Origin: Chryseobacterium sp. YIM B08800
GTDB lineage: Bacteria > Bacteroidota > Bacteroidia > Flavobacteriales > Weeksellaceae
Assembly (NCBI RefSeq): GCF_026163565.1
Contig: NZ_JAPDKN010000004.1
Coordinates: 62,001-126,000, forward strand
Direction: 5' to 3'
DNA length: 64,000 nucleotides
The notes under the pieces were generated by a model that was not told the origin of the DNA, ran no database searches, and saw only the letters and a list, made by a program, of their open reading frames with translations. A program made the translations under genes and the position numbers. Every line of letters starts with the position of its first letter. The stretch's first letter is position 1. Of this stretch, positions 34,671-41,018 are shown piece by piece.

Positions 34671-35381
34671 TTACTTTTGCATCAAATATTTTTTCGTTCG
34701 TACTTCAATTTCAGAGCCTTCTGCAAGCATTACAGAGATAGGTTTCTGATGATTCAAACATTCAAAACCACTTCCGTACACTTGTTTAAAATCTATTTCA
34801 AGCTGATGATTTTTCACCATATACCACTCCCATTTTGGATGGCAAACTTCGTATTCTGAAGTTTTATCATCTTTTTTAGTGAATCCCCAATAATGCTCTG
34901 TGATAAACTCAAATTCAGAATCATCTTCCATCGTTCTAGATTTATTTTCGGCGGTAATCTCTATAGAATACCACTCCTTATCTTTCCATGAGTATTTTAC
35001 AATCAAATCGTCGTCGGTGAATTTTATCTGATTTTTCATTTTTAAAGTTTTATAATTCTCTTTATACACAGAATTTGCAATTGCACTTAATGCATATTTA
35101 GGAACAATCTCTTTGATAAAAACTACTCCTCTTTTCCATTGGTGTTCTTCTTTTTTCTTGACATAAAATCTTAAGTTCACTTCTTCGAAATTTCGATAAA
35201 AAGGAATTGAAAGTCCCAATAATTTGGTATTTAAAAACATAAATCCAACCAAACTTACATAACATTTCCCTTGGTAGAAGTCTAATTCTGTTCCTTTTGG
35301 AAGATATTTTAATAATATCTCGGGGTTAATTTCGTAGTTGATGATGGCTAACTTTCGCCATTCGGCTTTTAAAAATTTCAT
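34671..35381 (-). CDS. DUF2071 family protein
   Basis: The 236-residue cytosolic protein matches the DUF2071 (YqjF-like) layout: FLKAEWRKLAIINYEINPEIL at the start, LPKGTELDFYQGKCYVSLVG near 26-45, and a C-terminal EHYWGFTKKDD stretch. The fold is thought to resemble acetoacetate decarboxylase, but no reaction is established. It lies between the SRPBCC and epimerase genes on the same strand. Interspersed elements are found at both junctions. Confidence 0.88.
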   Translation of the reverse strand: MKFLKAEWRKLAIINYEINPEILLKYLPKGTELDFYQGKCYVSLVGFMFLNTKLLGLSIPFYRNFEEVNLRFYVKKKEEHQWKRGVVFIKEIVPKYALSAIANSVYKENYKTLKMKNQIKFTDDDLIVKYSWKDKEWYSIEITAENKSRTMEDDSEFEFITEHYWGFTKKDDKTSEYEVCHPKWEWYMVKNHQLEIDFKQVYGSGFECLNHQKPISVMLAEGSEIEVRTKKYLMQK

Positions 35382-35400
35382 GATTGTTGGTATTGGTTGA

Positions 35401-35468
35401 TTGTTGTTAGTTGATGGTCTTCAGTTAAAATGCTTCGACAAGCTTAGCATGAACATTCTAATACTAAC
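35401..35468. repeat. Interspersed element, copy B
   Basis: This matches the element at 34561-34630, with the core ATGCT(TCGACAAGCTT)AGCAT. Its last bases overlap the stop codon region of the SRPBCC gene. Two related copies at the 3' ends of adjacent genes suggest local duplication or a preferred insertion context. Confidence 0.75.
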
Positions 35469-35928
35469 CGTTTATTTTATTATTTTCTGCTGCGTTTTTA
35501 ATCATCTCATTTCTCTTTAATAAAAATTTTTTCATATAATTTTTCAGAAAAAAATAGTTGAATAATTTACCGATAATTCCAAAAGGCGATTCAAACTCTA
35601 AGATATCTGTCATTATCGTGTTTTTGCCATCCTCTCTGAAAATATGCTGATGTTTAAAAGATTTAAATCTTCCTTTCAGCATAACATCTGTGAATTGATA
35701 AGGCTTCTTCATATCTACAATTTTTGAAGTATGAGTTTGATAAAATCCTAAATGCTTTGCTCTCCAGGTTACTGTTTCATTGAGTTCAATCATTCCTGAA
35801 GTTCTTCCTGCAATTGCTTTTTCATTGGTTTTTGAAGTTGATTTTTGATGCAAATCAATATTTCTCGACAAATCGAAAACTTTATGAATATCAGCTTGAA
35901 TGGTTGTATTTAGAATTATTATTGACAT
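35464..35928 (-). CDS. SRPBCC-fold ligand-binding protein
   Basis: The 154-residue protein has the START/Bet v1-like (SRPBCC) pattern. It opens with TTIQADIHKVFDLSRNIDLH, and central strands NETVTWRAKHLGFYQTHTSKI and YQFTDVMLKGRFKSFKHQHIF follow. A C-terminal helix after ESPFGIIGKLFNYFFLKNYM completes the fold. Such proteins bind hydrophobic ligands. In this run a lipid-like ligand is plausible, but no substrate can be read from the sequence. A 44-base interspersed element lies just upstream of its start. Confidence 0.9.
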   Translation of the reverse strand: MSIIILNTTIQADIHKVFDLSRNIDLHQKSTSKTNEKAIAGRTSGMIELNETVTWRAKHLGFYQTHTSKIVDMKKPYQFTDVMLKGRFKSFKHQHIFREDGKNTIMTDILEFESPFGIIGKLFNYFFLKNYMKKFLLKRNEMIKNAAENNKING

Positions 35929-35955
35929 ATTTTGATTATTTATGGTTGATGGTTA

Positions 35956-35999
35956 ATAGGATTTCATCCTATCCTTTGGTAAGCCGTCCCGTTGGGACT
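35956..35999 (-). repeat. 44-base two-hairpin interspersed element, copy 2
   Basis: Read on the minus strand it aligns over all 44 bases with the element at 21039-21082 (35 identities). Its first hairpin is GTCCC-aac-GGGAC, a compensated change relative to copy 1. It sits between the desaturase and SRPBCC genes. Confidence 0.8.
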
Positions 36000-36014
36000 T
36001 TATTTTAGACCTTA

Positions 36015-36797
36015 TTAAAATGTTTGCTTCTTATTTAATTCCGGCAAAACTTTATCGATTCTTGCTGCTAATTCAGGTAATTTTATGGTGGGAACTGCGG
36101 GAAAAAGGTGATGTTCCATGTGATAAAACATGCTGAAGGTCAATTTATTTTTCCAAAATCCGCGTTGGGTTCTTGCAATGTTTGGGTTTTCGTTTGTGTC
36201 ATGATGAACCGTCCAAACTGCAAAAAACGCCATTAAAAATTCACCAAAAAACATAATTAAAACATGATATATTAAAAAATCAATCTGGAAATAAAAAGCA
36301 ATGAAAACAAAAACAGCAATCGAAATCAATTCTAAAAACATATTCTTTTTATAGTTTTTATTAGCCAACTTAAATGTCATCCAATGAATCAAAAACATAT
36401 GTTTTGGTCCGTATAAAATAGCTTCATACCATTTCATTGAAGCCGATTTCCCTTCATAATCTTCTTCGGAAAGACAGAATTTATGATGTCTGATATGATT
36501 AAATTTCACAGCATGAATAGATGCCATCATCAAAATACTGTTGAGATACATTGAAAACCAGGTAAGAAATTTGCCAGTTCCTAAAGAGTTGTGAAATCCG
36601 TTGTGAACCTGTCTTAAGGCAGTCAAAAAATAGAATCCGGAAAACGGAAGCGCTGCCCAATAATATCCTTTGTAAGCCAAAAACAGAGAAATAAAAAGCC
36701 ATGGCAAAGAGATATTATTTTCTATCAACATTTCTTTTACGGAAAGCTTTTTAAGATCTTTCCATACTACTTTTTTGGTGAGTTCAAGATGATTCAT
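36015..36797 (-). CDS. Membrane fatty-acid desaturase/hydroxylase family protein
   Basis: Counted from the chosen ATG at 36797, the protein has 260 residues and the three histidine boxes of membrane di-iron desaturases: HNGFH (65-69), HIRHH (101-105) and HMEHH (226-230). There are about four membrane segments between them. It should introduce a double bond or hydroxyl group into an acyl chain, using electrons from an unknown donor. A longer frame exists (ATG at 36902), but that start lies inside the upstream DCC gene, and the 11-base gap of the shorter start is more natural. It belongs to the run of lipid-related genes here. Confidence 0.92.
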   Translation of the reverse strand: MNHLELTKKVVWKDLKKLSVKEMLIENNISLPWLFISLFLAYKGYYWAALPFSGFYFLTALRQVHNGFHNSLGTGKFLTWFSMYLNSILMMASIHAVKFNHIRHHKFCLSEEDYEGKSASMKWYEAILYGPKHMFLIHWMTFKLANKNYKKNMFLELISIAVFVFIAFYFQIDFLIYHVLIMFFGEFLMAFFAVWTVHHDTNENPNIARTQRGFWKNKLTFSMFYHMEHHLFPAVPTIKLPELAARIDKVLPELNKKQTF

Positions 36798-36808
36798 TTT
36801 GCGTTTTT

Positions 36809-37618
36809 TTAGAAATTTAACCCAATAATGATTGCCAAAGCTGTCAATCTGAAAAGCATCCAAGATATTGTAGGAAGAAGATTTAATTTTAAAATTCTGC
36901 ATCTTCTGATGTGTTCTAAAAACATGATGAAAACTACAATTCCAAAGTAAACAAGATTAAAAACAGAACTTAAATTGATGAATGAAACAGGAACTAAAAG
37001 CAAGGTTCCGATTAGAGAAACTGTCATCATATTTCCGAGGTAATCCCAAGTTTTTTCTTTTAAATACATTCTTAAAAATAAAGTTTGCCAAACAATCTGA
37101 CCTAAGCAAATGATTAATTCTCTGGCGAAATTCTGATTTAAATTTAAACCTAATTTAGAGCTAAAAATACCCAAAACCAATCCCGAAAAAAGAACAACAA
37201 AACCTATATAAATCAATCTATACTTCAAGTTGAAATCTGGAACGCAAGAATTCTCAGTATCATTTTTTGACGGGATAATCTGTTTTCTGTTGTAAGAAAC
37301 GAAAGAATACAGCTTTTTGAAAAACCAATATAAAGGTTGTATTCTCGCAACTTTTTCTAACGTCGGAAACGAGTTTCCGATGATTAACAGCAAACTGTCT
37401 AAACCGTAAATGACTTTATTTTTATTGTGATCAACTAAAGCAATTTCATTTTTTGCACGGTTGAAATCGATGAGGTTTTTATTCTTAAAACTGAGTTCAG
37501 TAAAGTCTTCTCTTCCACTTTCATCCAACATTCCGGATTTTATAAAACCTTTTGAATAGATGTTACACATCGGACATTCGTTGTCGTAGATCAGGGTGTG
37601 ATTTTGTAGGGTTTTCAT
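36809..37618 (-). CDS. DCC-type thiol-disulfide oxidoreductase-like membrane protein (DUF393)
   Basis: The 269-residue protein has an N-terminal DUF393/DCC domain with YDNECPMCNIY (C15, C18) and the VYGLDSLL-like helix (near residue 72). About four membrane segments occupy residues 130-265. DCC proteins are thioredoxin-like and of unknown substrate. Fusion to a membrane region suggests a redox partner in the membrane, perhaps for the desaturase whose gene starts 11 bases downstream. That partnership is an inference. Confidence 0.88.
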   Translation of the reverse strand: MKTLQNHTLIYDNECPMCNIYSKGFIKSGMLDESGREDFTELSFKNKNLIDFNRAKNEIALVDHNKNKVIYGLDSLLLIIGNSFPTLEKVARIQPLYWFFKKLYSFVSYNRKQIIPSKNDTENSCVPDFNLKYRLIYIGFVVLFSGLVLGIFSSKLGLNLNQNFARELIICLGQIVWQTLFLRMYLKEKTWDYLGNMMTVSLIGTLLLVPVSFINLSSVFNLVYFGIVVFIMFLEHIRRCRILKLNLLPTISWMLFRLTALAIIIGLNF

Positions 37619-37636
37619 TTTTATAATTTTAATTCA

Positions 37637-38023
37637 TTAAGAAATTTGCACTAATTCATGATAGTCTTTATAAACAATAATTAAATAACAGATTGCTAAA
37701 ATTGGTGTAAGAGGAATTCCAAACATTAAAATAAATCCTATAAAATTTATCACCCAATCTATATCGTCAAAGATCATTACAAACAGCAGTGAGATAAGAA
37801 TTGTAAGACTTATAAATGAATAAATTTTAAATTCTGTGCTTTTGGAATAATCTTTTGAAAACATTCTAATCAGAAAACTTACCGTATGGAAAGCTGCCAT
37901 CACGAAATATCCTAACCAACTATAACCTTTTTGAAAAACCGCAATATCTGTAATCAAAAGTATGATAAAGCTCAAAGCAACAAACATTTGGGTATAATAA
38001 TCATATTTAATAAAAGTTTTCAT
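37637..38023 (-). CDS. Small four-helix membrane protein
   Basis: The 128-residue protein has four predicted membrane segments (about 13-30, 34-53, 70-88, 95-118) and short loops. No family is recognised. It is the first gene of the run, 18 bases before the DCC gene, and it lies downstream of one copy of the GbsR-type operator sequence. Confidence 0.85.
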   Translation of the reverse strand: MKTFIKYDYYTQMFVALSFIILLITDIAVFQKGYSWLGYFVMAAFHTVSFLIRMFSKDYSKSTEFKIYSFISLTILISLLFVMIFDDIDWVINFIGFILMFGIPLTPILAICYLIIVYKDYHELVQIS

Positions 38024-38116
38024 AGCAATACATTTTAAAAGTTGAGTCTTTTCGTTTTTCCTCCGAAATAAAAAATCAGGACTAAATGAATGATTAAATT
38101 TTTCATAATTATAATA

Positions 38117-38154
38117 TTTTCAATAATTTTTGAAAGTTAATTTGAAATAAAAAA
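38117..38154 (-). promoter_or_regulatory. Operator-like element, copy 1 (TTTCAA-N6-TTGAAA)
   Basis: The palindrome TTTCAATAATTTTTGAAA (38118-38135) is identical to the one at 38725-38742. The flanking sequence also matches, with only two differences in the next 16 bases. It lies about 95 bases upstream of the membrane-protein gene that heads the lipid-related run. It is the best candidate for control of that run by the GbsR/MarR protein. Confidence 0.65.
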
Positions 38155-38171
38155 GGATTTTAAAGTCCTTT
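38152..38171 (-). terminator. Rho-independent terminator of the GbsR-type gene
   Basis: AAAGGA (38152-38157) pairs with TCCTTT (38166-38171) immediately after the stop codon, with an A/T-rich tail. The stem is short, so the call is moderate. Confidence 0.55.
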
Positions 38172-38675
38172 CTATTTTAATAAGTTGGTAATCTTCCCGA
38201 CCAACCAATGATCATCACTTTTTATCGCGAGATCCATAATATTATTTATTTTGCTCGTTACGTTGCTAAAATCATCCATCAATTTGATAAATTCTTTAGC
38301 TTCTTCAGAATCGTTGTCGTCAATATTTTTTAGTTCTTCCAAAAAAGCTACAACCGGTTCTATTTCTCGTTTTCTTCTCTCTTTTGTAATTTGCTTAAAT
38401 AAAAACCAAACATCTTTTTCAGCGATAAAATACTCTTTACGATCACCTTTAATAAACTCTTTCTTTACGATGCCCCAATCCATCAATGCACGAAGATTCA
38501 TATTGGCATTTCCTCTTGAAATTTCAAGCATTTCCATCACTTCATCGGTAGAAAGCGGTTTTCCGTTGGCTAAAAGTAAAGCATGAACCTGTGCCATTGT
38601 ACGATTAATTCCCCAACTCGTAGCAAATGTTCCCCAAGTCTGAATATATTTTTCTTTAGCTTCTGAAAGTTGCAT
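38172..38675 (-). CDS. GbsR/MarR-family transcriptional regulator
   Basis: The 167-residue protein has a winged helix (about residues 25-90) with AQVHALLLANGKPLSTDEVMEML and SRGNANMNLRALMDWGIVKK, the GbsR/MarR signature. A helical C-terminal part probably mediates dimers. Regulators of this group bind palindromes near promoters. The same 18-base palindrome occurs upstream of this gene and upstream of the membrane/desaturase run that follows. It therefore probably represses both itself and that run. The ligand is unknown. Confidence 0.93.
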   Translation of the reverse strand: MQLSEAKEKYIQTWGTFATSWGINRTMAQVHALLLANGKPLSTDEVMEMLEISRGNANMNLRALMDWGIVKKEFIKGDRKEYFIAEKDVWFLFKQITKERRKREIEPVVAFLEELKNIDDNDSEEAKEFIKLMDDFSNVTSKINNIMDLAIKSDDHWLVGKITNLLK

Positions 38676-38700
38676 TTTCTTATCTTTTTAATTTCTATTA

Positions 38701-38742
38701 CAAATGTAATAATAGTTTTTGAATTTTCAATAATTTTTGAAA
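38701..38742 (-). promoter_or_regulatory. gbsR-type promoter with overlapping operator, copy 2
   Basis: On the minus strand the -7 box TACATTTG (38701-38708) matches TAnnTTTG. A TTG for -33 (38728-38730) lies 19 bases further upstream, inside the palindrome TTTCAATAATTTTTGAAA (38725-38742). A regulator bound there would cover the -33 box, fitting autorepression. Confidence 0.7.
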
Positions 38743-38756
38743 GTTTATTTAAAATA

Positions 38757-38786
38757 AAAACAGACATATTAAAAAATGTCTGTTTT
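38757..38786 (-). terminator. Rho-independent terminator of the vWA lipoprotein gene
   Basis: AAAACAGACAT (38757-38767) pairs perfectly with ATGTCTGTTTT (38776-38786). On the minus strand a U-rich run follows. It ends five bases before the lipoprotein gene's stop. Confidence 0.88.
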
Positions 38787-38790
38787 AGAA

Positions 38791-40383
38791 CTACTTTCGA
38801 GTTGCTTTATAACTCTGTATGAGTTTCATAAATTCTGAACGATAACCTTCTTCATCTCGGTTTTTGCCTTCTCCTGCTAAATTCTCTATAGCATTTAAGT
38901 TCTTATTTTTAATCAGTTTTGAGTCTCTTAAAACCAATCCGAACCAAGCTACTGAAGTGGCAAATTTAAAATCAGGACTTGCTGATGAAATTCCTGAACT
39001 TGAATTTTTCACAATCTGACTAATCTCTGTGCTCTTCTCTCCATCTGGTTTTTTATATCTGAATTTTACGGTTGCCAATTCATCTCCAAAGCCTTTTGAA
39101 GAAGTATTTGAAGAATATTTTAATTTACCTTCGTTAGGTAAAAATTCAGAGTCAACATTCACAGGAATAATTTCATATAATGCAGTTACAGTGTGACCGC
39201 TTCCCAATTCTCCGGCATCAATTTTATCGTTAACAAAATCTTCATTTCTGAGTTTTCTGTTTTCATAACCAATCAAACGGTAAGATTTAACAAACTTTGG
39301 ATTAAACTCTATCTGAACTTTCACATCTTTTGCAATCGTATATATGTTTCCGGCAAACTCTTTTCCAAGAAATTTATTGGCTTCCTGTAGATTATCAATG
39401 TAAGCATAATTTCCGTTTCCTTTATTCGCTAAAGTTTCCATTTTATCGTCTTTGTAATTGCCCATTCCGTAGCCTAAACATGTAAGAAAAATACCTGTTT
39501 TTCTTTTTTCTTCAATTAAAGTTTCAAGATTTGCAACGGATGATGTTCCAACATTAAAATCTCCGTCTGTTGCCAAAACCACTCTGTTGTTTCCTCCTTT
39601 TATAAAACTCTCTTTTGCCAGTTTATAAGCCAATTCAATACCTTCTCCTCCCGCAGTACTTCCACCTGCTTCAAGTTTTTCAAAAGCTTCAAGAATTTTA
39701 TTTTTATCTGAGGCAGAAGTTGATGGTAAAACAACTCCTGCACTTCCTGCATACGCTACAATTCCGACTTTATCCTGCGGTCTAAGCTGATTGAGAAGAA
39801 CTTTCAAAGATTCTTTCAACAAAGGTAATTTGTTGTCTTCATTCATTGAGCCTGAAGTATCAATCAGGAAAACAATATTGGAAGAAGGTAAATTATTCAT
39901 AGGAACATTTTTACCCTGAAGTCCGATTTTTAACAATTTATGATTTGGATTCCAAGGAGAATCACTGTATTCTGTGTTAATTGAAAACGGATGATTATTC
40001 TGAGGTTGAGGATAATCATATTTAAAATAATTCACCATTTCTTCAATTCTCACTGCGTTTTTATCCACAGCTTGACCTTCATTAATCATTCTTCTGATGT
40101 TGGAGTATGAAGCATTGTCTACATCGATAGAAAAAGTAGACACGGGTTGACTTTTCGTCAGTTCAAAAGGGTTTTCTATCAAAGAAGCGTATTCTTCATC
40201 ATTGGTGTCAATTTCAGGGTTATTGGCGTGATCATCTTGAGCAATTTCGTCAATTTTCATTTCTTTGGAAACCATTGGAGCTTCTGATATCATATCCATT
40301 GAAGAATAAACTGCTTCTTCCTTTTTCTTTTGGCAACTTACTAATATTGCTAATACTACGATTGTTAAACTAATTTTGTTCAT
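38791..40383 (-). CDS. Von Willebrand factor A-domain lipoprotein
   Basis: The 530-residue protein has a lipoprotein signal (LVSC, C17). An acidic linker leads to the conserved N-terminal block ENPFELTKSQPVSTFSIDVD (70-89). The vWA domain has an intact MIDAS (DTSGS at 175-179, and ATDGDFN further on), and a DUF3520-like C-terminal domain ends the protein. It should sit on the periplasmic or outer face and bind a partner through a divalent metal. Residues from about 70 to the end are a close paralogue of the C-terminal part of the fusion protein encoded at 41019-43538. That similarity implies duplication within the locus. Confidence 0.92.
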   Translation of the reverse strand: MNKISLTIVVLAILVSCQKKKEEAVYSSMDMISEAPMVSKEMKIDEIAQDDHANNPEIDTNDEEYASLIENPFELTKSQPVSTFSIDVDNASYSNIRRMINEGQAVDKNAVRIEEMVNYFKYDYPQPQNNHPFSINTEYSDSPWNPNHKLLKIGLQGKNVPMNNLPSSNIVFLIDTSGSMNEDNKLPLLKESLKVLLNQLRPQDKVGIVAYAGSAGVVLPSTSASDKNKILEAFEKLEAGGSTAGGEGIELAYKLAKESFIKGGNNRVVLATDGDFNVGTSSVANLETLIEEKRKTGIFLTCLGYGMGNYKDDKMETLANKGNGNYAYIDNLQEANKFLGKEFAGNIYTIAKDVKVQIEFNPKFVKSYRLIGYENRKLRNEDFVNDKIDAGELGSGHTVTALYEIIPVNVDSEFLPNEGKLKYSSNTSSKGFGDELATVKFRYKKPDGEKSTEISQIVKNSSSGISSASPDFKFATSVAWFGLVLRDSKLIKNKNLNAIENLAGEGKNRDEEGYRSEFMKLIQSYKATRK

Positions 40384-40412
40384 ATTGTGTGATTTTATAA
40401 TAAGATTAAATT

Positions 40413-40951
40413 TTAAGGTTCTATTTTAGTTTTAATTCCTTCATTCCAAAACTTAGATTCCGGCATATAATAAAGATAAACATTACTCGCTTTTCCGGTA
40501 TATTCACCTGCAAATTCTACTTTTAAATCGAGATTAATGGTTTTTGTTTCATTGGCATCAAAATGTTCCCAATATAAAACCAGATAATTATCGAAGATTT
40601 CATAATAAGAAACCTGCTTTTTATCAACCAAATCTTTCAACAATGCATTTTGTAAAGTCAATCCGGCAGGAATTCCGATTTTTGCTGATATTTTAGCTCA
40701 TAAACACCTTGAACAACCTCAATATTTTTTCCGTTATTCCAAACTAAAGTGTCGTATTCTTTTGCAGCAATAATTGCGTAGCCTTTTTCATCGGTCAATT
40801 CATAAACTCCACTGTTTTTATTGAATATTTTAAGAAAATTCTGAGGCTTTTTCTTTTCATTAAGAAAAGTCCCCGAATAATAACGCTGAGAATCTTGTGC
40901 AAAAGCAAATTGCACCGCAAAAACAGGCAATAACAGATAAACTTTTTTCAT
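40413..40951 (-). pseudogene. Secreted protein gene with an apparent -1 frameshift
   Basis: The first part (40658-40951) encodes a signal peptide (FAFAQ) and a beta-rich domain, then stops after YQQKSEFLPD. The rest continues in another frame (40413-40661) with no ATG, only a TTG. At the T5 run 40679-40683 (A5 on the coding strand), adding one A would give YQQKIGIPAGLTLQNALLKD and one open frame of about 180 residues. The C-terminal part (VSYYEIFDNYLVLYWEHFD and beyond) resembles the last domain of bacterial alpha-2-macroglobulins, but that link is weak. It may be a true pseudogene, a sequencing error in the A run, or a slippage-decoded gene. It lies between the two vWA genes. Confidence 0.7.
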
Positions 40952-40979
40952 CTTTGATAATATTTCTAAAAATAGAGAA

Positions 40980-41013
40980 AAAAAAGAAATCTCCGAAGAA
41001 ATTTCTTTTTTTG
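40980..41013 (-). terminator. A/T-rich hairpin after the vWA fusion gene
   Basis: An A7GAAAT arm (40980-40991) pairs with ATTTCT7 (41002-41013) around CTCCGAAGAA. It would end or attenuate transcription of the sigma factor/fusion unit before the frameshifted gene. Confidence 0.65.
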
Positions 41014-41018
41014 AAATG

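Noticed and set aside
36798..36902. 35-residue N-terminal extension of the desaturase
   Set aside because: It overlaps the end of the DCC-type gene and does not resemble desaturase N-termini. The ATG at 36797 gives normal spacing.
38251..38586. Antisense 111-residue open frame inside the GbsR-type regulator
   Set aside because: It is serine-rich, has no recognisable domain, and is a shadow of a clear regulator gene.
40413..40661. Separate 82-residue gene
   Set aside because: It has only a TTG start, no signal peptide, and its sequence continues the preceding protein after a one-base shift. It is treated as part of a frameshifted gene.
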